Assembly (NCBI RefSeq): GCF_020405185.1
Contig: NZ_CP084463.1
Location: 1,922,001-1,986,000, forward strand
Reading direction: 5' to 3'
Origin: Halomicrobium salinisoli
Lineage (GTDB): Archaea > Halobacteriota > Halobacteria > Halobacteriales > Haloarculaceae
Length of the DNA stretch: 64,000 nt
Shown one piece after another: positions 18,121 through 27,129 of this stretch. The notes beneath the pieces were generated by a model. It was not told the DNA's origin, ran no database searches, and saw only the letters and a list, made by a program, of their open reading frames with translations. Made by a program: the position numbers and the translations under genes. The first letter of the stretch is position 1. Each line of letters opens with the position of its first letter.

Positions 18121-18383
18121 CACGCGAGCCCGTAGTACCCCGGCTCCGAGTCGTCCTCGGGCTCGGCGAAGACGAACTGGTCGGCGTGTTTCAGCATCCA
18201 CGGGATGGCCCAGTCCATCAGGACGTTCTCCGTCTCGACGTCGAGGTCGGCGTCGGGCTCCAGCCCCTGCAGCAGGCGGCCGATCTCGTAGATGGTGTAC
18301 ATCCGGTCCCCGTCGAGCACCTCGTCGGGCTCGCGGAACGCCAGCGGACGCAGGTCGTCGAACTCCGTTTTCTGTCGCGGCAT
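18120..18383 (-). CDS. Small conserved haloarchaeal protein (DUF5827-like)
   Basis: 87 residues, acidic, from MPRQKTEFDDLRPLAF to PGYYGLA. It has no transmembrane helix or cysteine motif; the middle part YTIYEIGRLLQGL and LMDWAIPWMLKHADQF looks helical. It resembles the small family annotated DUF5827. It is the first gene of a two-gene operon with the P-loop ATPase, which suggests partner proteins. No function is claimed. Confidence 0.75.
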   Translation of the reverse strand: MPRQKTEFDDLRPLAFREPDEVLDGDRMYTIYEIGRLLQGLEPDADLDVETENVLMDWAIPWMLKHADQFVFAEPEDDSEPGYYGLA

Positions 18384-18552
18384 ACCCGCCGGTAGCCTCG
18401 CTCCACCGGTAAAGCCCTCGGAAGCGTCCCGCCGCTCGCGGAGCGGATCGACAGCGAGCGACGCGGGCGCCGCTGGCGGACCAGTGCGCGAAAGAACGTC
18501 GGAGATCGCTACGGCGCGGTCCGCGCTCGCACCGTCGGCGTCGGACGGTGCC

Positions 18553-19164
18553 CTACTCGAAGTGATCGAGGCACTTCTGGTACTCCTCGGCGGCCTTGTC
18601 CCAGTCGACGACCTCGAAGAACGCGTCGATGAAGCTGCCGCGGTCGGGCCCGTAGTCGTAGTAGTAGGAGTGCTCCCAGACGTCCAGCGCGAGGACCGGG
18701 TGGGCACCCCACAGCGCGCCCTGGTCGTGCTTGTCGACGGCGACGTTGCGGAGCTGCTTGGCGACGGGGTCGTACACCAGCAGCGCCCAGCCGCCCGCCG
18801 CGGACGCGGCGGCCTGGAACTCGCCCTTCCAGCCCTCGTAGGAGCCGAAGTCCTCCGCGATGCGGTCGGCGAGTTCGCCCTCGGGCTCGCCGCCGCCGTC
18901 GGGGGCCATGTTCTCCCAGAACAGGGTGTGGAGGTAGTGGCCACAGCCGTTGTGGGTCACGTTACCGAGGGCGCCGGCGGTCGAGCCGAAGTCGCCGGAA
19001 CTGCGGTTCTCCGCGAGCGTCTCCTCGGCCGCGGCGAGGCCGTTGACGTACCCCTGATGGTGGGTGTCGTGGTGCCAGGTGAGCACCTGCTCGGAGATGT
19101 GCGGCTCCAGGGCGTCGTAGTCGTAGGGCAGTGGCGGCAGTTCGGGGTCTGATTGCTCGGGCAT
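18553..19164 (-). CDS. sod: Superoxide dismutase (Mn/Fe type)
   Basis: 203 residues, family length. Metal ligands are visible: first His in LTWHHDTHHQGYVNGL (near 30), second in HNGCGHYLHTLFW (near 78), Asp and His in ALDVWEHSYYYDYG (near 161-166). Haloarchaeal enzymes of this kind use Mn. It removes superoxide in the cytoplasm; the peroxide formed would go to the catalase at 1572. An upstream Met at 19200 is rejected because the promoter lies there. GGAGG precedes the chosen ATG. Confidence 0.96.
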   Translation of the reverse strand: MPEQSDPELPPLPYDYDALEPHISEQVLTWHHDTHHQGYVNGLAAAEETLAENRSSGDFGSTAGALGNVTHNGCGHYLHTLFWENMAPDGGGEPEGELADRIAEDFGSYEGWKGEFQAAASAAGGWALLVYDPVAKQLRNVAVDKHDQGALWGAHPVLALDVWEHSYYYDYGPDRGSFIDAFFEVVDWDKAAEEYQKCLDHFE

Positions 19165-19201
19165 GAGATATCCCTCCACTTCGAGGCGTCGACCGGCCAC
19201 C

Positions 19202-19213
19202 TGTTAAACGTTT
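19202..19213 (-). promoter_or_regulatory. TATA-like box of sod
   Basis: Minus strand aacgtttaacag, about 40 bases before the sod ATG; predicts a 5' leader of roughly 15 bases that includes the GGAGG ribosome site. Confidence 0.4.
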
Positions 19214-19271
19214 AGGCGAGCCGACGTGATCGCGCGCCGCGGACGGCGATCCGTCGCTCCGGCCGCCGCCG

Positions 19272-20672
19272 TCAGTCCCCGCCGCGAGCGGTCTCGAACG
19301 CCTCGATGGCGCGCTCCCGGGCGGACGCGTGGTCGACGATGGGATCCGGGTAGTCCGGGGCGGCCCGCCGGCGCTGGGTCGGCGACAGGTCGGGCCACTC
19401 GTGGATCACGTCGGGGTCGGCGTCCCGGAGCTCCGGCACGTAGCGCTTGATGTACTGCGCATCGGGGTCGTACCGCTCGCCCTGCGTAGTGGGGTTGAAC
19501 ACCCGGAAGTACGGCTGGGCGTCGGTGCCGGTCGAGGCCGCCCACTGCCACCCGCCGACGTCGTTCGCGGTGTCGTGGTCGACGAGCCGCTGACGGAACC
19601 ACTCGTAGCCGCGCCGCCAGTCGATCAGCAGGTCCTTGGTCAGGAAGGCGGCGACGAGCATTCGCACGCGGTTGTGCACGTACGCCTCCTCGCGCAGCTG
19701 GCGCATCCCCGCGTCGACGATGGGGTAGCCCGTCTCGCCGTCCTTCCAGGCCTGCAGTCCCTCCGGGTCGTCGCGCCACCGGATCGGCCGCTCGAAGTCC
19801 TTGAAGTTCTCCGTCACGGTGTCTCTGTTCGCCCACAGCACCTGCGCGTAGAACTCGCGCCATGCCAGTTGCGACTGGAACTCCTCGACGGACGCCGCCG
19901 CGTCCGCGTCCGGGGCGTCCGCCTTCGCCGCCTCCGTGCGCTCGTACACCTCGCGGATCCCGATCGTTCCGTACTTCAGGTGCGGTGAGAGCCGCGACGT
20001 GCACTCGTCCGCGGGGTAGTCGCGGCGCTCCTCGTAGCGGTAGACGGGCCCGTCCAGAAACTCCGTCAGGCGGTCGCGGGCCGCCTCGGTCCCCGCGGGC
20101 GGGATCGACGCCTCGGGCTCGTCGAACCCCAGGTCGGCGAGCGTCGGCAGCGGAGCACCCTCGATCTCGGCGAGGTCGGACGCGTCCGGGGCCGGGTGGG
20201 GTGCCGGCTTCTCCCGATCGCGCCACTTCTTCCAGAAGTAACTGAACACGGAGTAGGGGTCGCCCGCGTTCGTCGTGATCGATCCGGGTTCGTGGAGGAC
20301 GCCGTCGGTGACGGGCCGACGCTCGACGCCGGCGTCCGCGAGCGCGCGGCGCACGCGGGCGTCCCGCTCCGCCGCCAGCCCGGAGTAGTCCTCGCCCCAC
20401 GTCACCGCCTCGGCCCCGTGCTCGGCGGCCAGTCGCGGGAGGACCTCGGCGGGGTCACCGCGCTCGACGAGGAGGTCGCCGCCCCGCTCGCGGTACCACG
20501 CGCGCAGCGACGCGAGCGCGTCGAGCAGGAAGGCGACCCGCGGCGGCGACGCGTGTGCGAGCACGTCCTCGTCGAAGACGAAGACGGGGACCGCCGTCGC
20601 GTCGTCGGTCGCCGCCGCGAGCCCCGCGACGTCGCTCCCCCGCAGGTCGCGCCGGTGCCAGTGCAGGCGCAT
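19272..20672 (-). CDS. phr: Deoxyribodipyrimidine photolyase (cryptochrome/photolyase family)
   Basis: 466 residues. The N-terminal antenna-binding Rossmann domain begins MRLHWHRRDLRGSD; the C-terminal FAD domain has GETGYPIVDAGMRQL near 320, NRVRMLVAAFLTKDLLIDWR near 342 and the WASTGTDAQPYFRVFNP segment near 375. These match class I photolyases, which use light to split cyclobutane pyrimidine dimers. A 6-4 photolyase or cryptochrome is less likely but not excluded. Single gene, its 3' end close to the sod promoter. Confidence 0.93.
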   Translation of the reverse strand: MRLHWHRRDLRGSDVAGLAAATDDATAVPVFVFDEDVLAHASPPRVAFLLDALASLRAWYRERGGDLLVERGDPAEVLPRLAAEHGAEAVTWGEDYSGLAAERDARVRRALADAGVERRPVTDGVLHEPGSITTNAGDPYSVFSYFWKKWRDREKPAPHPAPDASDLAEIEGAPLPTLADLGFDEPEASIPPAGTEAARDRLTEFLDGPVYRYEERRDYPADECTSRLSPHLKYGTIGIREVYERTEAAKADAPDADAAASVEEFQSQLAWREFYAQVLWANRDTVTENFKDFERPIRWRDDPEGLQAWKDGETGYPIVDAGMRQLREEAYVHNRVRMLVAAFLTKDLLIDWRRGYEWFRQRLVDHDTANDVGGWQWAASTGTDAQPYFRVFNPTTQGERYDPDAQYIKRYVPELRDADPDVIHEWPDLSPTQRRRAAPDYPDPIVDHASARERAIEAFETARGGD

Positions 20673-20856
20673 ACCGGCTCGTAGCGCCCGACAGCCCTTA
20701 AACCGAGACCTATCCAGTTGGGCCTGACACCTGCCCGACGTATCGACTCGGTATCACTGGACCGTTCGTCGCGACGGCCGGAACGACTGCCCTCCACCTC
20801 CTTCCGCGGAACTGCGAGTCGAAAGAACAAGGTCCCCCCACTGACAACGGGGCGAT

Positions 20857-21384
20857 ATGACAGAGCGATCGCCCGACTGGGAGTTCAAGGAGCGCGACGT
20901 CATCATCCTCCGGGAACTCTCGGCGGATCCCCAGCTGTCCTCCCGCGAGCTCGCCGACATCCTCGAGCGCGACCACGACATCTCAGTCTCGCACGTCACA
21001 GTCAGCGAATCGATCAGGAAGATGCGCCAGGAGGGCGTCTTCCGCGAAGCCATCGTCCCCAACGAGGCGTACTTCAACTTCGCGCTCTTCGAGTTCAAGT
21101 TCAACGCCCAGCAGTTCGAGGACGGGTGGCGCGACGCGATGGAGGCCATCCGGGACGACCGCCACACGCTCTTTTACTTCCTCTCGGACGGGGAGTACCA
21201 GTGGAAGTCCGTGATGATGTTCCCCAACCGGGAGTCCGAGTCCCGCTGGATCCACGACTTCTACAAGGACCACGGGGACGTGGTCCAGAACGTCCGCAAC
21301 TCCGTGGTCCACAACGTCCTCAAGTTCCAGACCGATCCGGAGATATTCACCGAGTTACAGGAGTGTACGCGTCAGTCCCACTGA
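20857..21384 (+). CDS. Winged-HTH transcription regulator, Lrp/AsnC-like
   Basis: 175 residues. Residues 10-75 are a winged helix (FKERDVIILRELSADPQLSS, ELADILERDHDISVSHVTVS, IRKMRQEGVFREAIV). The remaining 100 residues, rich in Phe and Trp, may be a ligand or dimer domain but are not a typical RAM domain. It is divergent from the photolyase, 184 bases apart, so control of photolyase or itself is possible. Target and ligand unknown. Confidence 0.82.
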   Translation: MTERSPDWEFKERDVIILRELSADPQLSSRELADILERDHDISVSHVTVSESIRKMRQEGVFREAIVPNEAYFNFALFEFKFNAQQFEDGWRDAMEAIRDDRHTLFYFLSDGEYQWKSVMMFPNRESESRWIHDFYKDHGDVVQNVRNSVVHNVLKFQTDPEIFTELQECTRQSH

Positions 21385-21553
21385 CCGGCGACGGCCGTCC
21401 GTCCGTCCGAGTGACCGGCGACGGTCGTCGAAGCGAACGCGGCACCGCTACATCGGCGTCCGCGTCCGTCTCCGTCGCGCACGCCCTCCTCGCGTCGACC
21501 AGACGGAGCTCCACGACGCTGCTGCGCGCTCGTACCGGCGCCGTTGGCCGGCG

Positions 21554-21835
21554 CTAGAGCTTGCTCTCGGCGTCTTCGGCCAGCTCCTTCATCCGCTTGC
21601 CCACGCGGCCCGCGTCGGAGAACTCGTCCTCGCTCATGGCCGTGGCGAGCGCGTTGCCGAGGACGAAGACGGCGTGCTTGTGCTCGCTCTTGGACTTGTG
21701 GACGTCCGAGGGGTCGACGTCGAGTTCCGCGTAGGGGTCGAACAGCTCCGGGTCCACGCCGTCCATCTCGTCGCGGAAGAACTCCATGATCATCACCATC
21801 TGCTCGTGGAGCTCGAGGAGTTCGTCTTTGTGCAT
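21554..21835 (-). CDS. UPF0058 family protein
   Basis: 93 residues, helical, opening MHKDELLELHEQMVMIMEFF as in the archaeal UPF0058 family. A helix-rich middle HKHAVFVLGNALATAMSEDE and an acidic end follow. No catalytic motif; function unknown, but widely kept in Halobacteria. Single gene with a TATA box (minus strand ttcttatgct, 21861-21870) 26 bases before the ATG, hence leaderless. Confidence 0.88.
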   Translation of the reverse strand: MHKDELLELHEQMVMIMEFFRDEMDGVDPELFDPYAELDVDPSDVHKSKSEHKHAVFVLGNALATAMSEDEFSDAGRVGKRMKELAEDAESKL

Positions 21836-21860
21836 CTTACCCTATGTACACGTGGCATCG

Positions 21861-21870
21861 AGCATAAGAA
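21861..21870 (-). promoter_or_regulatory. TATA box of the UPF0058 gene
   Basis: Minus strand ttcttatgct, 26-35 bases before ATG 21835, the spacing of a leaderless archaeal message. Confidence 0.45.
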
Positions 21871-21910
21871 TTGCCTGAGAACGGCTACCAGAGACCGGAC
21901 TGGCGAAAAA

Positions 21911-22129
21911 TCAGAACACGTACTCGTCGTCGTGTCCCATCATGCCGTCGTCTTCCAGGCCCGGCTCCGCCTCGTCTTCGTCGATCGGGCCACTCGTCTT
22001 GTACGCCTTCAGTCCCGTGGAGAGCAGGTCCTCGATCGCCTCCTCGCGGTTGAGGAACTCGCCCTCTTCGACGAGCTGGGCGATCTGCATCTCGAGGTGC
22101 TCCGGGATCGTGATCTCTACCTTGGGCAT
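21911..22129 (-). CDS. Ribbon-helix-helix protein
   Basis: 72 residues. MPKVEITIPEHLEMQIAQLV begins with a beta strand and then two helices (EFLNREEAIEDLLSTGLKAY), the layout of CopG/Arc ribbon-helix-helix DNA binders. The C-terminal 25 residues are acidic. Likely a small transcription regulator; target unknown. A TATA-like agatttac (minus, 22161-22168) lies 32 bases before the ATG. The long upstream extension of this frame is not coding. Confidence 0.84.
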   Translation of the reverse strand: MPKVEITIPEHLEMQIAQLVEEGEFLNREEAIEDLLSTGLKAYKTSGPIDEDEAEPGLEDDGMMGHDDEYVF

Positions 22130-22436
22130 CGCAACGTACGTCGCTTCGACAAGGGTGTACGTAAATCTGACGGGGATCGTTACAGAATCCGCAAAAACGA
22201 TATGGCCGAGACCGCTACTCGTTTTTCTCGTTCTGAAATTCGCTTTCGGTTGTCTGAAGACACTCACTATTCCTGACGTGAGTCGCGTGTGATCGATCAT
22301 CGGGTTCCGGCAGCGGCCGGGATAGTTAGCCTGAAGCGTCGAGCGCGCCAACGGACGCGTCCATGGTGAGCGCGCGCCGGCGGTTGCTCCACCGAGCGGT
22401 CGGTCGTCACGACCGCCGCAGGGGGGAGCAGCGCCG
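22130..22436. other. Intergenic region between the ribbon-helix-helix gene and menD
   Basis: About 307 bases. The left part holds the minus-strand promoter at 22161-22168. An Arg-rich 25-codon frame at 22363-22440 ends with ATGA over the menD start but shows no family similarity. A GGGGGG/GGAG run at 22423-22430 can serve as the menD ribosome site. No remnant of menF, which often precedes menD, was recognised. Confidence 0.45.
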
Positions 22437-24227
22437 ATGACCGCACCGAACCGGAACACGCTGTGGGGCCGGATCATCGCGGACGAACTGGCGGCCGCCG
22501 GCGTGGACGCCGTCGCCGTCGCGCCGGGGAGCCGGTCGACGCCTCTGACCGTCGCGGTCGACGACCACCCCGACCTCCGCGTCTTCTCCCACCTCGACGA
22601 GCGGTCGGCCGCCTTCTTCGCGCTGGGGCGCGCGCGCCGGACGGGCCGGCCGACGCCGCTGATCTGTACCTCCGGGACGGCCGCGGCGAACTTCCACCCC
22701 GCCGTGATCGAGGCCGATCAGGCGCGCGTGCCGTTGCTCTTGCTGACCGCCGACAGGCCGCCGGAGCTGCGCGACAGCGGCGCCAACCAGACCGTCGACC
22801 AGGAGCAGCTCTACGGCGACGCGGTCCGGAGCTACCGGTCGCTCCCGGAGCCCGCGCCCGAGCCCCGGCGGCTGCGCTCGCTCCGGACGACCGTCTGCCG
22901 CGCGGTGGCGACGGCCGAGCGGACGCCGGCGGGCCCCGTCCACCTCAACGTCCCGATGGCCAAGCCGCTGGAGCCGACGCCCGTCGAGGGCGACGTCCCC
23001 GAGGACATCGCGGAGCGGGCGCCGCTGGCCGTCGAGGGCCGCGACGGCCCCTTCGTGACGACGACCGAGGGGAGGGCGCGGCTCGACGAGGCCGACGCGG
23101 AGCGGCTCGCGGACCCGCTGACCGACGCCGACCGTGGCCTGATCGTGGCCGGTCCCGCCAGCGGGCCGGCGCCCGACCGCGAGGCGATGGCCCGGCTGGC
23201 CGAGGCGACGGGCGTTCCCGTGCTGGCCGACCCGCTCTCGGGCCACCGCTTCGGCCACGACGCCCCCTGGCTCTGCGGCGGCTACGACTCCTACCTCGAC
23301 GCCGACGGCTGGCCCGACCCCGACGTCGTGATCCGCTTCGGCGCCTCGCCCACCTCCAAGGTCCTGCGCCAGTACCTCCGGGACGCCGACGCCCGGCAGT
23401 TCGTCGTCGATCCGGCCGGCGACTGGCCCGAGGCGAGCTTCACCGCCACCGACCACGTCGTCGCCGACCCGAGGGCGGTCGCCGCGGCGCTGGCCGACGC
23501 CGTCGACCGGGAACCGACAGCCTGGCGCGACCGCTTCCGCGCGGCCGAGCGGATCCACTGGGACCTGGCCGCCGAGGCGCACGCCGACCGCCCGTTCGAG
23601 GGGTCGGTCGCGGCCGCCACCGCCGCCGCGGCCCCGGACCCGTCGACCCTGTTCGTCTCCAACAGCATGCCGGTCCGGGACCTCGACCGCTTCGCCGAGC
23701 CCCGACCCGCCGCGGTCACCGCGCTGGGCAACCGCGGCGCCAGCGGCATCGACGGGATCACCTCGACCGCGCTCGGCGCCGGCAGCGCGACGGACGACCC
23801 CCTGCTCCTGCTGCTCGGCGACCTCGCGTACTACCACGACATGAACGGCCTGCTGGCCGTCGCCCGCTGCGAGGTCGACGCGACGGTCGTCCTCGTGAAC
23901 AACGACGGCGGCGGCATCTTCCACAAGCTCCCCATCGAGTCGTTCGACCCGCCCTTCACCGGGCAGTTCCGCACGCCCCACGGCCTGGACTTCGAGCCGA
24001 CGGGCGACCTCTACGGCCTCGAGTACGAGCGCGTCGCGGACCCGACGGACCTGGCCGAGCGCGTCGCGGAGTCAGCGACTGCGGACGGAACGCAGGTGCT
24101 CGAAGTACAGACGGCGGCCGAGGAGAGCCACCGCCATCGCGAGGAACTGCACGAACAGACCTGCGAGGCCGTGAGCCGCGAGGTTCTGACCGAAGGGAAG
24201 AACCTCGGACAGCGCGAGCGGGAGTGA
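22437..24227 (+). CDS. menD: SEPHCHC synthase MenD
   Basis: 596 residues, thiamine-diphosphate enzyme that joins 2-oxoglutarate and isochorismate in menaquinone synthesis. The N-terminus NTLWGRIIADELAAAGVDAV and the cofactor Glu region APGSRSTPLTVAVDDHPDLR match MenD. The ThDP-binding GDLAYYHDMNGLL starts near residue 460 and VVLVNNDGGGIFHKLP near 485. Menaquinone is the main quinone of haloarchaea and would serve the quinol-type NO reductase at 41427. menB follows at 25348, with a divergent J-domain gene between. Confidence 0.95.
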   Translation: MTAPNRNTLWGRIIADELAAAGVDAVAVAPGSRSTPLTVAVDDHPDLRVFSHLDERSAAFFALGRARRTGRPTPLICTSGTAAANFHPAVIEADQARVPLLLLTADRPPELRDSGANQTVDQEQLYGDAVRSYRSLPEPAPEPRRLRSLRTTVCRAVATAERTPAGPVHLNVPMAKPLEPTPVEGDVPEDIAERAPLAVEGRDGPFVTTTEGRARLDEADAERLADPLTDADRGLIVAGPASGPAPDREAMARLAEATGVPVLADPLSGHRFGHDAPWLCGGYDSYLDADGWPDPDVVIRFGASPTSKVLRQYLRDADARQFVVDPAGDWPEASFTATDHVVADPRAVAAALADAVDREPTAWRDRFRAAERIHWDLAAEAHADRPFEGSVAAATAAAAPDPSTLFVSNSMPVRDLDRFAEPRPAAVTALGNRGASGIDGITSTALGAGSATDDPLLLLLGDLAYYHDMNGLLAVARCEVDATVVLVNNDGGGIFHKLPIESFDPPFTGQFRTPHGLDFEPTGDLYGLEYERVADPTDLAERVAESATADGTQVLEVQTAAEESHRHREELHEQTCEAVSREVLTEGKNLGQRERE

Positions 24228-24290
24228 CCAAAGGGAGCGACACGCGAGCCGCGAGCGGTGCGCGATGCCCTCACGCAGTGACGGTGCCGG

Positions 24291-25253
24291 TCACGGACTG
24301 AGGAGCCACAGCGTCAGCGCCGACAGGCCAAAGGGGACCCAGGTGCCCGCCAGGGCGGCGACGCCGACGACGCTGACCACCTCGACGCCGAACGCGACGA
24401 CGGCCCCCGTCGCGATCAGGCTCCAGGCGCCGAACACGAGCGTCCCGACGCCGGGGATCGACTGGAGGTAGCCCACCAGCAGGAGGGTGCAGATCGCGAC
24501 GATCGCGTTCACGAACAGGGGGAAGTGCGGGAAGAGCGCGCTGAACAGCATCACCGGATACAGCAGGAAGGCCAGGCCGAGCAGCGTCAGCGACTGGCCC
24601 GTGGGGACGAGCCGCTGCCGCAGCGTCCGGTCGGTCGCGTACTCGTACCCGCGGCCCGAGCCGCCCGCGCCGCCGGTCTGGTCCCAGAAACTGTCCGCGT
24701 AGGCGGTCCCGGCGTCGGCGGAGCGACCGCGGTCCGACCCCGTCGACGTGCCCGGGCCAGTCGCCGCGGCCGAACCCGCGCCGGCGGCGGACCGCCGCCC
24801 GCCGGCGCGCCCGGTCCCGCTCCCCGCGTCGCCGAAGTCGACGCGCTCGCGCGCCTTCCGCTCGCGTCGCCGGCGCTCGTAGGGCCCCGCGCGGTCGTTC
24901 GTCGGCCCGGACTCGCGGCGCTCGCTCGCCTCGCGGGCGGCCGCCGCGGCGTCGCTGACGTCCGATCCGCCGCCAGCCGTCCCGTCGCCTACCGTCCCGT
25001 CGCCCGACTGATCGACCGGCGACGAGTCGTCGGCGACGTACGCCTCGTGACCGAGCCTGTCGTATCGCTCGCGCTCCGCGTCGTCGGTGAGGACGTCCCG
25101 GGCCTCGATGACCCGCTTCGTCGCCTCCTCGGCGTCGGCCGCGTCGCTGTGGTCCGGGTGAGTCTCCTTGAGCCGCTCCCGGTAGGCGGCCTCGATCTCG
25201 CTCGTCGAGGCGTCCGGGGCGACCCCGAGGACCTCGTAGAACGTCTCTGACAT
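24291..25253 (-). CDS. Membrane J-domain protein
   Basis: 320 residues. The J domain is at 1-65 (FYEVLGVAPDASTSEIEAAY) with the HPD triad in KETHPDHSD near residue 33. A Gly/Ser/Arg-rich disordered linker of ~130 residues follows. The last 100 residues form three or four membrane helices (LLGLAFLLYPVMLFSALF onward). It could recruit DnaK to the membrane; the client is unknown. It lies between menD and menB but on the other strand, sharing a 94-base promoter region with menB. Upstream Met codons are spurious. Confidence 0.86.
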   Translation of the reverse strand: MSETFYEVLGVAPDASTSEIEAAYRERLKETHPDHSDAADAEEATKRVIEARDVLTDDAERERYDRLGHEAYVADDSSPVDQSGDGTVGDGTAGGGSDVSDAAAAAREASERRESGPTNDRAGPYERRRRERKARERVDFGDAGSGTGRAGGRRSAAGAGSAAATGPGTSTGSDRGRSADAGTAYADSFWDQTGGAGGSGRGYEYATDRTLRQRLVPTGQSLTLLGLAFLLYPVMLFSALFPHFPLFVNAIVAICTLLLVGYLQSIPGVGTLVFGAWSLIATGAVVAFGVEVVSVVGVAALAGTWVPFGLSALTLWLLSP

Positions 25254-25347
25254 GCGAGGAGGGCTCTTGCCCGTGTAGTCGCGTCGATACCCTCTTAAAG
25301 CTCGCGGCGACGAGAACCTATTTGTGCGGCCTGCCCCGAGGGCCGAC

Positions 25348-26250
25348 ATGGTTTCGGAGCTGTTCGACCCCGACCGCTGGGAGCCCGTCGAGCGGTTCGA
25401 CTTCTCGGACATTACGTACCACCGCGCGACCGACACGGGCGCCGTCCGCATCGCCTTCGACCGCCCCGAGGTGCGCAACGCCTTCCGCCCGGAGACGGTC
25501 GACGAGCTCTCGACCGCACTGGATCACGCCAAGCGCCTCACCGACGTCGGCTGCGTCCTCCTGACCGGTAACGGCCCCTCGCCGAAGGACGACGGCTGGG
25601 CCTTCTGCTCCGGCGGCGACCAGTCGGCTCGTGGGGACTCGGGCTACGAGTACGACGCGGACGAGGACATCGGCGACCCCGATGCCCCCGAGAACGTCGG
25701 TCGCCTCCACATCCTGGAGGTCCAGCGCCAGATCCGCCACATCCCCAAGCCAGTCGTCGCCGTCGTCCCGGGGTGGGCCGTCGGCGGCGGCCACTCGCTG
25801 CACGTGGTCTGCGACCTCACCATCGCCAGCGAGGAGCACGCGAAGTTCCTCCAGACCGACCCCGACGTCGCCTCCTTCGACAGCGGGTTCGGCTCCGCCT
25901 ACCTCGCCCGCCAGATCGGCCAGAAGAAGGCCCGTGAGGTGTTCTTCCTCGGGAAGACCTACGACGCCGAAGAGGCCGCCGACATGGGCATGGTCAACGA
26001 GGCCGTCCCGCACGTGGAACTGGAGGAGACCGCGCTGGAGTGGGCCGAGCGGATCAACGGCAAGTCACCGACGGCCATCCGGATGCTGAAGTACGGCTTC
26101 AACCTCGACTCCGACGGCATGGTCGGCCAGCAGGTGTTCGCCGGCGAGGCCACCCGCCTCGCGTACATGACCGACGAGGCGAGGGAGGGACGAGACGCCT
26201 TCAACGAGGGCCGCGAGCCCGACTTCGACGACGTCCCCTGGCACTACTGA
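25348..26250 (+). CDS. menB: 1,4-dihydroxy-2-naphthoyl-CoA synthase MenB
   Basis: 300 residues, crotonase fold. Oxyanion-hole segments are CSGGDQSARGD near residue 90 and GWAVGGGHSLHVVCDLTIAS near 140; DVASFDSGFGSAYLARQIGQ and the C-terminal Tyr-rich end fit MenB rather than enoyl-CoA hydratase. It cyclises O-succinylbenzoyl-CoA in menaquinone synthesis. ATG at 25348 has no ribosome site; leaderless likely. It pairs functionally with menD nearby. Confidence 0.94.
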   Translation: MVSELFDPDRWEPVERFDFSDITYHRATDTGAVRIAFDRPEVRNAFRPETVDELSTALDHAKRLTDVGCVLLTGNGPSPKDDGWAFCSGGDQSARGDSGYEYDADEDIGDPDAPENVGRLHILEVQRQIRHIPKPVVAVVPGWAVGGGHSLHVVCDLTIASEEHAKFLQTDPDVASFDSGFGSAYLARQIGQKKAREVFFLGKTYDAEEAADMGMVNEAVPHVELEETALEWAERINGKSPTAIRMLKYGFNLDSDGMVGQQVFAGEATRLAYMTDEAREGRDAFNEGREPDFDDVPWHY

Positions 26251-26362
26251 GGGGAGTCGGAGCGTCCGTCGGGGAGTTAGTGCAAGGCAGAAGTCGATGC
26301 TTCAGTCGCAAGGCAGGAGTGCGGATGAAGCGTCGGGGTTCGACGTCGAGAGGACAACCCGA

Positions 26363-26680
26363 TCACGGATCCAGCTCGGCGTTATGGGACCGGCCTGACC
26401 GCACGATAACGACACCCACAATCGACATACACAGTCCAAGTATGGGCGGTAAGAGCGGAGTGGCACGCCTATTGCAGCCATCAGACCATATGAGAGTCAA
26501 AGTCCCGAGGTCAAAGCCAGTAATCTCCGCACCACGCAGTCGGATCCGAAGCAGTTCGTACAGAGGCGTGTCCATTCCGGAGCAGTACAGTTGTGTCCTG
26601 AAACCGAACCTGAGTGAATACAGCGCAAATCCCACGCCGATGACGACGAGAAGATATCCGGATCGCGCCGATCGGAACAT
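26363..26680 (-). CDS. Small two-helix membrane protein, unrecognised
   Basis: 105 residues. Helix 1 is GYLLVVIGVGFALYSLRFGF near residue 8, helix 2 LLPPILGLCMSIVGVVIV near 77, with a polar loop holding two Cys between. No family recognised. It lies in an AT-richer stretch (26280-26880) unlike its neighbours, so it may be acquired. The hydrophobic pattern makes coding plausible, but there is no clear promoter or ribosome site. Confidence 0.45.
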   Translation of the reverse strand: MFRSARSGYLLVVIGVGFALYSLRFGFRTQLYCSGMDTPLYELLRIRLRGAEITGFDLGTLTLIWSDGCNRRATPLLPPILGLCMSIVGVVIVRSGRSHNAELDP

Positions 26681-26880
26681 TGCTGTCGACAGTGTTGGAG
26701 CGATTCGACTTTATATTCGGTGAAGATTCAAATGAATATGTCACCATCCGGTCTCGGCGCTTCTACACCTCGAAAGGGACTCCGGTGGGCAGGGCTACGT
26801 GCCAGCGACCGCCATAGAATCTCTCCGATGGTGTAGAGGCCGGCCAAACACTCAATAACGTCGTGAGTCCACGTTCACCT

Positions 26881-27129
26881 ATGGCTACCATCGAGATCGA
26901 CGACGACGTCTACGAGGCGTTGCAGGTCCCCGAAGAGGAGCGGTCGCAGGCGATGAAGCGAGAGCTAGCGGTGTCGCTGTACGCGCAGGGCATTCTCTCG
27001 TTCGGGAAAGCGCGCGAGTTAGCCGAGATGTCCAAGCGGGCGTTCCACGACTTGCTCGGGGACCGCGAAATCCCGCGACACTACACCGAGGCCGAGTTCG
27101 ACGAGGACCTCGAGTATGCCAGCAAGTGA
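26881..27129 (+). CDS. UPF0175 family antitoxin
   Basis: 82 residues: MATIEIDDDVYEALQVPEEE, then the UPF0175 core RELAVSLYAQGILSFGKARE with HTH-like LAEMSKRAFHDLLGDREI. Such proteins are antitoxins paired with PIN-domain toxins. ATG 26881 is chosen over GTG 26863. The next gene, a PIN toxin, overlaps its end by 14 bases, the expected module layout, but the toxin is truncated. The antitoxin reads intact. Confidence 0.86.
   Translation: MATIEIDDDVYEALQVPEEERSQAMKRELAVSLYAQGILSFGKARELAEMSKRAFHDLLGDREIPRHYTEAEFDEDLEYASK

Noticed and set aside
22363..22440. 25-codon ORF overlapping the menD start
   Set aside because: Arg-rich with no relatives recognised; the ATGA overlap is likely chance.
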